This document shows positions 36,136-45,714 of a DNA stretch of 64,000 nt, piece by piece. A program made the translations under genes and the position numbers. Location: positions 31,372-95,371 of the forward strand of contig JASBVG010000094.1 of assembly GCA_030147505.1 (NCBI GenBank), given 5' to 3'. The notes under the pieces were generated by a model. That model was not told the origin of the DNA and made no database searches. It was given only the letters and a program-made list of their open reading frames with translations. Source of the stretch: Tardiphaga sp. (GTDB lineage Bacteria > Pseudomonadota > Alphaproteobacteria > Rhizobiales > Xanthobacteraceae). The stretch's first letter is position 1, and the number at the start of each line of letters is the position of its first letter.

Positions 36136-36927
36136 ATGAGAATTGCCACCTGGAACGTGAATTCCATCCGCCAGCGGCTGGACCATCTGCTGACCTGGCT
36201 GCAGGAATGCCAGCCGGACATCGTGTGCCTGCAAGAGATCAAATGCATGGACGACGCCTTCCCGCGCGACCCCATCGAGGCGCTCGGTTACAACGTCGTC
36301 ACTCACGGACAAAAGACGTTCAACGGCGTCGCCCTGCTCTCGAAATATCCGCTCGATGAGGCCACCCCTCGCCTCGCCGGCAACGATCTCGACGAGCACG
36401 CCCGTTTCATCGAAGGCGTCGTATCGCTGAAGTCTGGCGTGGTCCGCGTCGCCTGTCTGTATCTGCCGAACGGCAATCCGGTCGAAACGGACAAGTATCC
36501 CTACAAGCTGCGCTGGATGGAGCGGCTGCGCGAATTCACGAAGCTCCGCCTGAAGACCGAGGAGCCGCTGATCCTCGCCGGCGACTTCAACGTCATCCCC
36601 ACCGCGCGCGACGTCCACAATCCGGCAGCCTGGATCAACGACGCGCTGTTCAAGCCGGAGACGCGCGAGAGCTTCCAGGCCCTGCTCGGCCTCGGCATGA
36701 CCGACGCGCTGCGTGCGGTCACGGACGAAGCGCGCCAATATACGTTCTGGGACTATCAGGCCGGTGCCTGGCAGAAGAACTGGGGCATCCGCATCGACCA
36801 TCTGCTGCTGTCGCCGCAAGCCAGCGATCGCCTGATTGATGTCGGTATCGACAAATATGTTCGCGCCTGGGAGAAACCGAGCGATCACGTCCCGGTGTGG
36901 ATCGATCTCGATCTGGAAGCGGCATAG
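36136..36927 (+). CDS. xthA: Exodeoxyribonuclease III
   Basis: XthA is the AP endonuclease and 3'-5' exonuclease of base excision repair. The 263-residue protein has the EEP-family motifs: MRIATWNVNSIRQR (N-terminal strand with Asn7), CLQEIKC (catalytic Glu), LAGDFNVIPTARD, and PSDHVPVWIDL at the end (catalytic His). ATG 36136 gives the standard N-terminus; in-frame codons upstream to 35944 encode no recognisable protein sequence. It is divergent from the RND adaptor. Confidence 0.96.
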   Translation: MRIATWNVNSIRQRLDHLLTWLQECQPDIVCLQEIKCMDDAFPRDPIEALGYNVVTHGQKTFNGVALLSKYPLDEATPRLAGNDLDEHARFIEGVVSLKSGVVRVACLYLPNGNPVETDKYPYKLRWMERLREFTKLRLKTEEPLILAGDFNVIPTARDVHNPAAWINDALFKPETRESFQALLGLGMTDALRAVTDEARQYTFWDYQAGAWQKNWGIRIDHLLLSPQASDRLIDVGIDKYVRAWEKPSDHVPVWIDLDLEAA

Positions 36928-36928
36928 G

Positions 36929-37099
36929 TCATCCAAAATGCTCGTCTATATTTCGGAGTGCGAACTCTACGGCACCTGAATACTGAATCACGGGCGGCAA
37001 CTGTCCGAACATGGGACAATCGCCCTTCAAGTTCGGGTAATTCAGCACCTCCACGCAAAGTTCATGCTCACCATTGCGTGTACTGTATTGACTTATCAA
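36929..37099 (-). CDS. Possible short or remnant ORF of unknown function
   Basis: A minus-strand frame encodes about 56 residues with plausible composition, including GEHELCVEVLNYPNLKGDCP and a C-terminal end VEFALRNIDEHFG followed by a stop. The stop lies 1 bp after the xthA stop. There is no good start codon or ribosome binding site; a TTG at 37099 was used as a boundary. It may be the tail of a decayed gene or not a gene at all. Confidence 0.25.
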   Translation of the reverse strand: MISQYSTRNGEHELCVEVLNYPNLKGDCPMFGQLPPVIQYSGAVEFALRNIDEHFG

Positions 37100-37147
37100 C
37101 CGCCTTGAGTGAACGATCTCTGCGTGTGTTTTCGGGAGAGTACGCCC

Positions 37148-37714
37148 ATGCCCGTCTGGCAGGAACTCGTCACGGTCTATCGCGGTCACACCGGCAAGTC
37201 GGCCCAGCTGAAGGTCGCATCGCTTGCACAATGGATATTGGAATCCAGTCGCGGGACACGTTCTCTCGCAAAGGATCATCTGAATTTTGCCGGCCTCACC
37301 TATCGAGACGAGATGGCCGCATATGCGACCCCGGTGACCTATGCGAGCGCCGATCACGAACCGACTATCTACTGCAAGTTCGCATCGCTCACGAATTTCA
37401 TCGAAGGCTACTGGCATTTCATCACCAGCCCTGCAGCGCCCTACAATAAGTGGCAGGACTACAGCACCGATTCCGCCGGCTACATCTCGTATATTGCGGA
37501 CACTGGCGATCGTCCGGTTCCGGGCTACGTCGCCGACGTATCGCGGTTGTTTCCCGAAGCAACAACACTTCTCGGACCCACGCCGGGCGCAGCACCGAGC
37601 GGCTTCGCTTCAAGAACGCGCAGATCGACACCCTCACCATCCGCACTGAGATCGTGCAGAAATCGCAATTTCCTGAATCGTCCGATCGTCCGCCCGCCCA
37701 TGTGGAAGCTGTAG
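37148..37714 (+). CDS. Glucosaminidase-domain protein (peptidoglycan hydrolase-like)
   Basis: The 188-residue protein carries a glucosaminidase-like domain (the FlgJ/lysozyme-like fold) over residues about 10-145. SLAQWILESSRGTRSLAKDH contains the likely catalytic Glu32, followed by NFAGLTYR, YCKFASLTNFIEGYWHFI and YISYIADTG. Its substrate should be peptidoglycan or a related polymer. It has no signal peptide. GGGAGAG lies 8 bases before the ATG. The last 37 residues (RTRRSTPSPSALRSC onward) look unlike a normal tail; another frame over the same bases reads RLRFKNAQIDTLTIRTEIVQ, which suggests a frameshift near 37600. Confidence 0.7.
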   Translation: MPVWQELVTVYRGHTGKSAQLKVASLAQWILESSRGTRSLAKDHLNFAGLTYRDEMAAYATPVTYASADHEPTIYCKFASLTNFIEGYWHFITSPAAPYNKWQDYSTDSAGYISYIADTGDRPVPGYVADVSRLFPEATTLLGPTPGAAPSGFASRTRRSTPSPSALRSCRNRNFLNRPIVRPPMWKL

Positions 37715-37750
37715 CAGCCTTTATGCTTCGCGCTGCTAGCTTCGATAAGC

Positions 37751-38569
37751 TTAGTCCCGCCTGCCCTGCACCCAGTGCTCGAGCATCTGGAGGGCCATGG
37801 CACGGTCGTCTTCGGAGGCCTTGGCGATGGCCTTCGCGTAGCTGTCGCGGATCCAGGTGTCGTCAGGGCCGGCATTGTCACGGGCAAGCGTCAGCCACAT
37901 CAGACCGCGGGCCATCTGGCGCGGAAGCATATCGCCATTGAACAGCATCTGGCCGAGCAACGCCTGAGCCTGATGCTGGCCCTTCTGCGCAGCGAGGCCG
38001 AGCCAGCGCACGCCATACTTGGCGTCGCGCGGCGTCCCAATGCCCTTCAAATAGAGCCGGGCCAGATCATATTGGGCATCGGCATTGCCAAAATAGGATG
38101 CGGCGTAAGAGAACATCTCACGCGCCCGCTCGGTATCCGCCTTGATCTTCGAATTCGGAATGCCGTCGAGATAGTAACGGCCGAGCGCGACGAAGGCATT
38201 CGCGACGATCGCCGCCTGCGGCGCCGATGGCGAATCTTCGGCATGAGCATTGGCGATGCGGCTGAAATATTCGAAAGCGCGCAGATCGTCCTGGGCGACC
38301 CCGTTGCCATCGGCATACATCCGGCCGAGCTTCCATTGGGCGATGGGATGGCCGCCTTCCGCGGCGTATTGCAGCGCGGTGAGAGAATTGTCCACTTTCG
38401 CCGCGGGCTTCCTGGCAATCGGAGCCGACGCCCCCGGCAGCACGGGAACCAGGGACGGCGTGGCGTCACTGCCGCCGACCGGCGAGCCGTCGAATGCCAG
38501 AGCAGGTCCGGCCGCAACGGCCGCGCTCAAAGCTAACACCACGAAAACAATACGCTCAAATATCCGCAT
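37751..38569 (-). CDS. Exported Sel1-repeat protein
   Basis: The 272-residue protein begins with a signal peptide (MRIFERIVFVVLALSAAVAA, cleaved near PALA-FDG). A segment rich in Pro and Ala follows, then Sel1-like repeats (for example GGHPIAQWKLGRMYADGNGV, YFGNADAQYDLARLYLKGIG, KGQHQAQALLGQMLFNGDML). Sel1 repeats fold as short helical pairs that bind proteins; exported bacterial members often act in envelope processes. The start codon at 38569 was chosen for the signal peptide. The unrecognised ORF upstream overlaps it by 14 bp. Confidence 0.82.
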   Translation of the reverse strand: MRIFERIVFVVLALSAAVAAGPALAFDGSPVGGSDATPSLVPVLPGASAPIARKPAAKVDNSLTALQYAAEGGHPIAQWKLGRMYADGNGVAQDDLRAFEYFSRIANAHAEDSPSAPQAAIVANAFVALGRYYLDGIPNSKIKADTERAREMFSYAASYFGNADAQYDLARLYLKGIGTPRDAKYGVRWLGLAAQKGQHQAQALLGQMLFNGDMLPRQMARGLMWLTLARDNAGPDDTWIRDSYAKAIAKASEDDRAMALQMLEHWVQGRRD

Positions 38570-39044
38570 AACTATGGTTCTCAAGGTCGCCGCCCGAGAG
38601 GCTCCAGGCGCCCGCACTGGTAAATTCTACCTGCTTCGTAAAAGTCTCATGAGTTCCCGACGCGTGGTTGGTCGCGCAAGCCACATGTTTGGACGCGCGT
38701 ACTTCAAATCCGCGGTCAATCAACTTTTCGTTAGAAAATCCGGTTGTGAACGAGGCCGCAATCGTCCGTCCGCCACTCACCTTCACAACATCGTCTTGCA
38801 TGACGGTCCATTCGTCGGCCGAAAGCAAAATGCTCTGGTGGAAATGTGGCTTCACGGCCGTCGAACTCTCCGCAATCGCCCAGCCCGCACCGGCGAAGCC
38901 CTGCGGGACGTCCTGATCGAGTCTTGTTGTTGTCAGCAACGGGATACTGACAAATTCCAGTATGTCTTTGACAACATCACGGCTGACTGAGTGCAAACCG
39001 GAGACAAACGGAGTCTTTTTGAAGATTTCGGAAGATCTGGACAT
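38556..39044 (-). CDS. Unrecognised ORF upstream of the Sel1 gene
   Basis: The frame encodes about 162 residues from ATG 39044 (MSRSSEIFKKTPFVSGLHSV) to a stop that overlaps the Sel1 start by 14 bp. Base composition is more AT-rich than the pdh region. The C-terminal half (SADEWTVMQDDVVKVSGGRT, FEVRASKHVACATNH, SLSGGDLENHSYADI) reads like a real beta-rich protein, but I recognise no family and see no signal peptide or membrane helix. The ribosome binding site is weak. The frame extends open upstream to 39137. Confidence 0.4.
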   Translation of the reverse strand: MSRSSEIFKKTPFVSGLHSVSRDVVKDILEFVSIPLLTTTRLDQDVPQGFAGAGWAIAESSTAVKPHFHQSILLSADEWTVMQDDVVKVSGGRTIAASFTTGFSNEKLIDRGFEVRASKHVACATNHASGTHETFTKQVEFTSAGAWSLSGGDLENHSYADI

Positions 39045-39413
39045 CGCACGGCGTCCGGCAACGAACGGCCTTTGCCCACCCGTCGCCCCTTGGCGACCCG
39101 GCATGTGCGAATTGATGTTCGTCCTGACGTCCATCACGAACCTGGTTTCTCAGGCCGCTCCAAGGATCCGGGACAATCCCTTTGACATCCCGCCGATCTC
39201 GAAGCGTTCAGCCTTCTGGCTGACGAGAAATGATCTCACGAAGGCGTGTGGCCAAATAGCGGCAGCTGCAAGAGCCACCGTCTGACAGGGTTAAATGTTG
39301 GGGAACTGTGACAATGGAGACACAGGCGTTGCCCGGTAGCAACCATGGTCAGCCGCGTAGACCCAAGGGCGCTCGCGGACAGCGAGCACCCGGGATAACG
39401 GTGTTGGGCCAGA
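39045..39413. other. Intergenic region downstream of lpdA
   Basis: No gene is well supported. A plus-strand frame, 38962-39285, ends in a protein-like stretch, ISKRSAFWLTRNDLTKACGQ, which could be a remnant. A hairpin at 39367-39391 lies 23 bp after the lpdA stop. Confidence 0.4.
39367..39391 (-). terminator. Hairpin after lpdA
   Basis: GGGCGCTCGC at 39367-39376 pairs with GCGAGCACCC at 39382-39391 (9 of 10 positions) around a 5-base loop. It follows the lpdA stop at a suitable distance but lacks a clear T-run, so it may be a processing hairpin or a rho-dependent end. Confidence 0.5.
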
Positions 39414-40832
39414 TCAGGTGTTCAGCACACGGCCATAGGCGTCCAGCACGGCTTCCTTCATGGTCTCCGAAATGGTCGGGTGCGGGAAGATGGTGTGGAA
39501 GAGCTCTTCTTCGGTTGTCTCCAGGTTCATGGCGACCACAAAGCCCTGGATCATCTCCACCACTTCCGCGCCGACCATGTGGGCGCCCAGCAACTGTCCA
39601 GTCTTCTTGTCGAAGATCACCTTCACCATGCCCTGGTCCTCGCCCTGGGCGATGGCCTTGCCATTGGCGACGAAGGGGAAGCGGCCGACGCGGATGTCAC
39701 GACCGGCTTCCTTGGCCTTGGCCTCGGTGAGGCCCACGGATGCGATCTGCGGATGGCAATAGGTGCAGCCCGGGATCAGCGACTTGTCCATGCCATGCGG
39801 GTTCAGGCCCTTGATGGCCTCGACGCAGATCACGCCCTCATGCTCGGCCTTGTGGGCCAGCATCGGGGGACCGGCGACGTCGCCGATGGCATAGATGCCG
39901 GGCACATTGGTCTTGCCGTATTTGTCGATGACGACGCAGCCGCGCTCGGTCTTCACGCCCAGCTTTTCGAGGCCGAATCCCTCGATATTGCCGACGACAC
40001 CGACTGCCGAGATCACGCGGTCGAACTCCTGGGTCACCGGCTTCTTACCGTCATCGATGGTCGCAACGACGCTGTCAGCCTTCTTGTCGAGCTTCGTCAC
40101 CTTGGTATTGGCGAGAACCTTGATGCCCTGCTTCTCGAACTGTTTTCGCGCGAAGGCGGCGATCTCAGCGTCTTCCACCGGCAGAATCTGCGGCAGCACT
40201 TCCACCACGGTCACTTCGGCACCGAAGGAGCGATAGAACGAGGCGAACTCGATGCCGATGGCGCCGGAGCCGACCACGAGCAGCGACTTCGGCATCTTGT
40301 CCGGGTTCATCGCCTCGAAATACGTCCAGACCAGCTTCTTGTCGGGCTCAAGGCCCGGCAGCACACGCGGGCGCGCTCCGGTGGCGACGATGATGTGCTT
40401 TGCGGTGTAGCTGCCCTCGCCCAGCGCGCCTTTCGGTGCCTCGGCCTGCGACTTCTTCACCGAAAACTTGCCAGGTGCGTCCAGCGTCGCCTCCCCCCAG
40501 ATCACAGTAATCTTGTTCTTCTTCATCAGGAACTCGACGCCGCCATTGAGGCGCTTCACCACGCCGCGCGAGCGCGCAATCACGGCCTTGATGTCGAAGG
40601 AGACGTTGTCGGCGGAGAGGCCGTAATCCTTGGCATGCTGGAAGGCGTGATACATCTCCGCCGAGCGCAGCAGCGCCTTGGTCGGAATACAGCCCCCATT
40701 GTTGCAGATGCCGACGAAATAGGCCTTCTCGACGATGGCCGTCTTGAAGCCGAGCTGCGCGGCGCGACTGGCCGTCACATAGCCGCCGGGACCGGAGCCG
40801 ATGACGACGACGTCGAAGGAATTGTCAGCCAT
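39414..40832 (-). CDS. lpdA: Dihydrolipoyl dehydrogenase (E3)
   Basis: E3 reoxidises dihydrolipoamide with FAD and NAD in pyruvate dehydrogenase. The 472-residue protein has the FAD motif IGSGPGGYVTA, a redox disulfide Cys43-Cys48 in GICNNGGCIPTKALL, the NAD-binding segment VVGSGAIGIEFASFY, the FAD segment GIYAIGDVAG, and the catalytic His-Glu pair near the C-terminus (HTIFPHPTISE). The redox loop reads CNNGGC; the usual E3 sequence is CLN(V/W)GC, a departure worth checking. It is the last gene of the pdh run, about 60 bp after pdhC. Confidence 0.95.
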   Translation of the reverse strand: MADNSFDVVVIGSGPGGYVTASRAAQLGFKTAIVEKAYFVGICNNGGCIPTKALLRSAEMYHAFQHAKDYGLSADNVSFDIKAVIARSRGVVKRLNGGVEFLMKKNKITVIWGEATLDAPGKFSVKKSQAEAPKGALGEGSYTAKHIIVATGARPRVLPGLEPDKKLVWTYFEAMNPDKMPKSLLVVGSGAIGIEFASFYRSFGAEVTVVEVLPQILPVEDAEIAAFARKQFEKQGIKVLANTKVTKLDKKADSVVATIDDGKKPVTQEFDRVISAVGVVGNIEGFGLEKLGVKTERGCVVIDKYGKTNVPGIYAIGDVAGPPMLAHKAEHEGVICVEAIKGLNPHGMDKSLIPGCTYCHPQIASVGLTEAKAKEAGRDIRVGRFPFVANGKAIAQGEDQGMVKVIFDKKTGQLLGAHMVGAEVVEMIQGFVVAMNLETTEEELFHTIFPHPTISETMKEAVLDAYGRVLNT

Positions 40833-40893
40833 GATGTATCACTCGATGTTGTGGTGGCCGTTGAAGATGTGAGGGCGCGCGAAGTCAGCGTGC

Positions 40894-42258
40894 TCACACC
40901 ACCATCATCACGGGATTTTCGATCAGCTTCTTGAACGCCGTGATCAGCTCCGCGCCGAGCGCACCGTCGATGGCGCGGTGGTCGCAGGAGAGCGTCACGC
41001 TCATCATGGCCGCGGCGACAATCTGGCCATTGCGGACGACCGCCCGCTCCTCACCCGTGCCGACAGCGAGGATCGAGGATTGCGGCGGATTGATCACTGC
41101 AGTGAAATCCTTGATGCCATACATGCCGAGGTTCGAGACCGAAGACGAACCGCCCTGATACTCGTTCGGCTTCAGCTTCTTCGCCTTGGCGCGCGCGGCG
41201 AGATCCTTCATCTCGTTGGAGATCTGCGAGATGGTCTTGATCTCGGCCTGGCGGATGATCGGCGTGATCAGACCGAACGGCAGAGCCACGGCGACGCCGA
41301 TATCCGAATGCTTGTGGCGAAGCATCGCAGCCTCCGTCCACGACACATTGGCTTCCGGAATCTTCTGCAGCGCGATCGCCATCGCCTTGATGACGAAGTC
41401 GTTGACCGAGAGTTTGTAGAGCGGCTTGCCGTCGGCGTTCTTGCCGGCCGCGGCGTTGATCTCCTCGCGCGCGGCGGTGAGCTTGCCGAGATCGCAATCG
41501 ACCGTGAGATAGAAGGTCGGCATCGAATTGGTGGCTGCCGTAAGACGCTGCGCAATCGTGCGGCGCATGGAGTCGTGCGGCACGCTCTCGTAGGAGCCCT
41601 CCTCGTACAGGCCGAGGATCGCCTGATCCGACATTGCAGGCGCGCCGACCGTACCAGCCGCAGCGGCGGCAGCACCTGCTGCCGGCGCCTTCAGCGCACC
41701 GCCAGACTTCGCCTTCTCGACGTCGGCCGCGACGACGCGGCCACGCGGGCCGGTGCCGTTGATGCGCCCGAGTTCGATGCCGGCTTCCTTCGCGAGACGA
41801 CGCGCCAGCGGCGACGAGAACACGCGGGTGCCAGTGTTCGCAGCGGCCTGGGCGGGCGCAGGCGCAGCGGCCGACTTCGGCGCTTCCTGCTTGGCTTCGG
41901 CCTTTGGCTCAGGCTTCGCTTCGGGTTTTGCGTCCGCCTTGGGCTCTGACTTCGCCTCTGCCTTGGCTTCCGGCTTCGCGGCGCCACCGCCGCTGGCGGC
42001 AGCCTTCACATCTTCGCCATCGGCAGCGAGGATCGCGATGACCTCGTTCACCGGCACATCGGCGGTGCCTTCGGCGACAAGGATCTTCGCGATCGTGCCT
42101 TCGTCGACGGCTTCGACTTCCATCGTCGCCTTGTCGGTCTCGATTTCAGCGATCACGTCGCCGGACTTGACCGCATCGCCCTCCTTCTTGAGCCACTTGG
42201 CAAGGTTGCCCTTCTCCATCGTGGGCGACAGCGCAGGCATCAGAATGTTAATCGGCAT
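40894..42258 (-). CDS. pdhC: Dihydrolipoamide acetyltransferase (E2) of pyruvate dehydrogenase
   Basis: E2 forms the core of the pyruvate dehydrogenase complex and carries acetyl groups on lipoyl-lysine. The 454-residue protein has one lipoyl domain (residues 1-80, Lys43 in [10 protein letters not shown]). A linker of about 60 residues rich in Ala, Lys, Glu and Pro follows. The peripheral-subunit-binding domain contains [17 protein letters not shown], and the catalytic acetyltransferase domain has the DHRAIDG motif near His427. ATG 42258 is two bases after the in-frame end of the upstream DUF5076 reading frame. Longer in-frame starts to 42432 overlap that gene and are not used. Confidence 0.96.
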   Translation of the reverse strand: MPINILMPALSPTMEKGNLAKWLKKEGDAVKSGDVIAEIETDKATMEVEAVDEGTIAKILVAEGTADVPVNEVIAILAADGEDVKAAASGGGAAKPEAKAEAKSEPKADAKPEAKPEPKAEAKQEAPKSAAAPAPAQAAANTGTRVFSSPLARRLAKEAGIELGRINGTGPRGRVVAADVEKAKSGGALKAPAAGAAAAAAGTVGAPAMSDQAILGLYEEGSYESVPHDSMRRTIAQRLTAATNSMPTFYLTVDCDLGKLTAAREEINAAAGKNADGKPLYKLSVNDFVIKAMAIALQKIPEANVSWTEAAMLRHKHSDIGVAVALPFGLITPIIRQAEIKTISQISNEMKDLAARAKAKKLKPNEYQGGSSSVSNLGMYGIKDFTAVINPPQSSILAVGTGEERAVVRNGQIVAAAMMSVTLSCDHRAIDGALGAELITAFKKLIENPVMMVV

Positions 42259-42344
42259 TGTCAGTGACCTTGTTGCGACCGCGGCGTGGTGGCGCCCATG
42301 TCGGTCGGACGAGCTATCTCGGCTTCGAACATTTCGACGATACG

Positions 42345-42566
42345 CTACAGCGCCTCGTCCTCGGTGAATTCGCTCTCGCGCCCATAGGCGCGCGCAGCGT
42401 GGCGCGCGATGTCGACCAGCAGGAGGCCCCACATTTCCGGATCCTCGAAGGCCCGCATGAATGCGATCGACAAACCGCCATCGACAACGAAAGCACGCAA
42501 CACTTCGGTTGCGTCCTCGCGCCCCTCGACATCCGGCGGCAGCGACTGTTCCTTCGGACCGGCCAT
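42345..42566 (-). CDS. DUF5076 protein, apparently truncated by an amber codon
   Basis: The 73-residue product starts [20 protein letters not shown] with GGAGG upstream of the ATG. It contains [19 protein letters not shown] and [17 protein letters not shown], the DUF5076 pattern seen beside pdh genes in related bacteria. It stops at TAG 42347-42345, within the sequence [23 protein letters not shown]. The same frame continues open for 27 codons to TGA 42263-42261, two bases before the pdhC ATG, which implies a former CAG to TAG change. Homologues, as I recall them, continue with a helix there. Function is unknown. Confidence 0.75.
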   Translation of the reverse strand: MAGPKEQSLPPDVEGREDATEVLRAFVVDGGLSIAFMRAFEDPEMWGLLLVDIARHAARAYGRESEFTEDEAL

Positions 42567-42583
42567 GTCAGCCTCCGTGCGGG

Positions 42584-43978
<1,395 letters not shown>

Positions 43979-44012
43979 AGTAACTCCGGATTGCTTCTAG
44001 CTTGCGCGCTTC

Positions 44013-45053
44013 TTAACGGTAGATGTCGGTGTAGAGCTCGGACGCATCCGGCTCGGGATCGTTCTGCGCGAAATCGGCCGACGCGTTGACGATGTCGCGC
44101 ACTTCCGCGTCGATCGCCTTGAGGTCCTGCTCGCTGACCTTGGCTTCCAGCAGGCGGTGGCGCACCTGCTCGATCGGATCCTGATCGTGGCGGATCTTCT
44201 CGACCTCCTCGCGCGTGCGATACTTCGCCGGGTCCGACATCGAGTGACCGCGATAACGATAGGTCTGCATTTCGAGGATGTACGGCCCCTTGCCGGCGCG
44301 GCACCAGGCGACAGCCTTGTCGGCCGCAGCCTTCACCGCGCGGACATCCATGCCGTCAACCTGCTCGCCGGGAATGTTGAACGACACGCCGCGCTTGGAG
44401 AAATCCGTCTGTGCCGACGAGCGCACCACGGAGGTGCCCATGGCGTAGCGGTTGTTCTCGATGACGTAAATCACCGGCAGCTTCCAGAGCTCCGCCATGT
44501 TGAAGCTCTCATAGACCTGACCCTGGTTCGACGCGCCGTCGCCGAAGTAAGCGACCGAGACGTTGTCGTTCTCGCGATAGCGGTTGGCAAATGCGAGGCC
44601 GGTGCCGAGCGAGACCTGCGCGCCGACGATGCCATGGCCGCCATAGAAATGTTTCTCGCGGCTGAACATGTGCATCGAGCCACCCTTGCCCTTGGAGTAG
44701 CCGCCGCGGCGCCCGGTCAGCTCGGCCATCACGCCGTTAGCATCCATGCCGCAAGCGAGCATGTGGCCATGATCGCGGTAACCGGTGATGACCTGATCAC
44801 CTTCCTTGAGCGCCATCTGCATACCGACGACGACAGCTTCCTGGCCGATATAGAGGTGGCAGAAGCCGCCGATCGCACCCATGCCGTAGAGCTGGCCTGC
44901 CTTCTCTTCAAAGCGCCTGATCAGCAGCATGTCGCGCAGTGCGCGCATCTCCTGATCGCGGGTGAAAGCGGGCGGTGATGACTTTGCCTCAGAAGTTTTG
45001 GCGTCATTGCTCGATGCCTGCTCAGCGGGAGCGCTTTTCTTCGTTGCGGCCAT
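44013..45053 (-). CDS. pdhA: Pyruvate dehydrogenase E1 alpha subunit
   Basis: E1-alpha binds thiamine diphosphate and decarboxylates pyruvate with E1-beta. The 346-residue protein has IGGFCHLYIGQEAVVVGMQM, GKGGSMHMFS and the TPP-binding motif GDGASNQGQVYESFN ending in ENN. YRYRGHSMSDPAKYR is the loop bearing the regulatory serines of the eukaryotic enzyme. The first 40 residues are an Ala/Lys/Ser-rich tail. It is the first pdh gene; a strong palindrome 94-119 bp upstream may be its operator. Confidence 0.96.
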   Translation of the reverse strand: MAATKKSAPAEQASSNDAKTSEAKSSPPAFTRDQEMRALRDMLLIRRFEEKAGQLYGMGAIGGFCHLYIGQEAVVVGMQMALKEGDQVITGYRDHGHMLACGMDANGVMAELTGRRGGYSKGKGGSMHMFSREKHFYGGHGIVGAQVSLGTGLAFANRYRENDNVSVAYFGDGASNQGQVYESFNMAELWKLPVIYVIENNRYAMGTSVVRSSAQTDFSKRGVSFNIPGEQVDGMDVRAVKAAADKAVAWCRAGKGPYILEMQTYRYRGHSMSDPAKYRTREEVEKIRHDQDPIEQVRHRLLEAKVSEQDLKAIDAEVRDIVNASADFAQNDPEPDASELYTDIYR

Positions 45054-45146
45054 GAAAATTCCGGATGCGAGAGAGGAAGTGAGTTCTTCCTACTCCAACT
45101 GCCAGCGCCGTGAAAGAGATTGCGGCGCGCGGAATGCCACACTCTA

Positions 45147-45172
45147 TTTCGCACTGCAGCGAGAGTGCGAAA
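45147..45172. promoter_or_regulatory. Perfect 9-bp inverted repeat upstream of pdhA
   Basis: TTTCGCACT at 45147-45155 is exactly complementary to AGTGCGAAA at 45164-45172, with an 8-bp spacer. It lies in the 278-bp intergenic region between ftsB and pdhA, about 95 bp before the pdhA ATG. It does not match the Escherichia coli PdhR site. The regulator is unknown. Confidence 0.6.
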
Positions 45173-45331
45173 CTTTAGAACACGGCAGCAGCGTGTTTTG
45201 TAATTTGCGGAATAGAAATGAGCATTGCTGTCATCCCATCGCAATATGCGGAAGTGAAGCGCTAACCATCGCATTCATGCAAAGCAGACTTGCTCCACAA
45301 GCTCGCGACTCAGGAAGCTTCGCTATGAATC

Positions 45332-45649
45332 TCAGTTCGGTTTGATGACGCGAACGACATCGCGCGAATGCGCATAGTCAAGTTGCCAGCGAACGCGCTC
45401 GTCGAGCATGTCGGGATCGAGACTTCCCGAGCGCAGGAGCGCTACACGCTGCTCGGCCTTGGCACGCTCCTTCTTGAGCTGGACCAGCTCCGAAGTCAGG
45501 GCAGTGATCTCCTGATCGAGCTCCTGCCGCGCATTAAGGCCATACTTGCCGGTATAGGCATTCATGCCGAAATAGCTGACCAAGAGCGCGGCCACGGCAT
45601 AGAGCGCAAGGCCGGTCAGAACCGATTTCAGGCGGGTATGTTTGACCAT
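45332..45649 (-). CDS. ftsB: Septum formation initiator, FtsB/DivIC family
   Basis: The 105-residue protein has an N-terminal membrane helix (SVLTGLALYAVAALLVSYF) and a periplasmic coiled coil (ARQELDQEITALTSELVQLK continuing to about residue 70). This is the bitopic layout of FtsB/DivIC, which links FtsL and FtsQ at the division site. The Gly-rich hinge before the coil and the C-terminal segment (DERVRWQLDYA) are characteristic of the alphaproteobacterial form. Its location upstream of pdhA and near eno is typical of the group. Confidence 0.88.
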   Translation of the reverse strand: MVKHTRLKSVLTGLALYAVAALLVSYFGMNAYTGKYGLNARQELDQEITALTSELVQLKKERAKAEQRVALLRSGSLDPDMLDERVRWQLDYAHSRDVVRVIKPN

Positions 45650-45714
45650 GCCTGAAAATGCGATGGCCCGGTTAAAGCGAGGCTAACAACCGGGCCGTGC
45701 GTGCGACCGAGCGC

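Noticed and set aside
38962-39285. Plus-strand ORF (107 codons) opposite the unrecognised ORF
   Set aside because: Its start region overlaps the minus-strand ORF and only the last 40 residues look protein-like; kept only as a possible remnant.
42258-42432. N-terminal extension of pdhC to 42432
   Set aside because: The extension overlaps the DUF5076 gene and encodes an Arg/His/Ala-rich string; the conserved E2 start [14 protein letters not shown] is at 42258.
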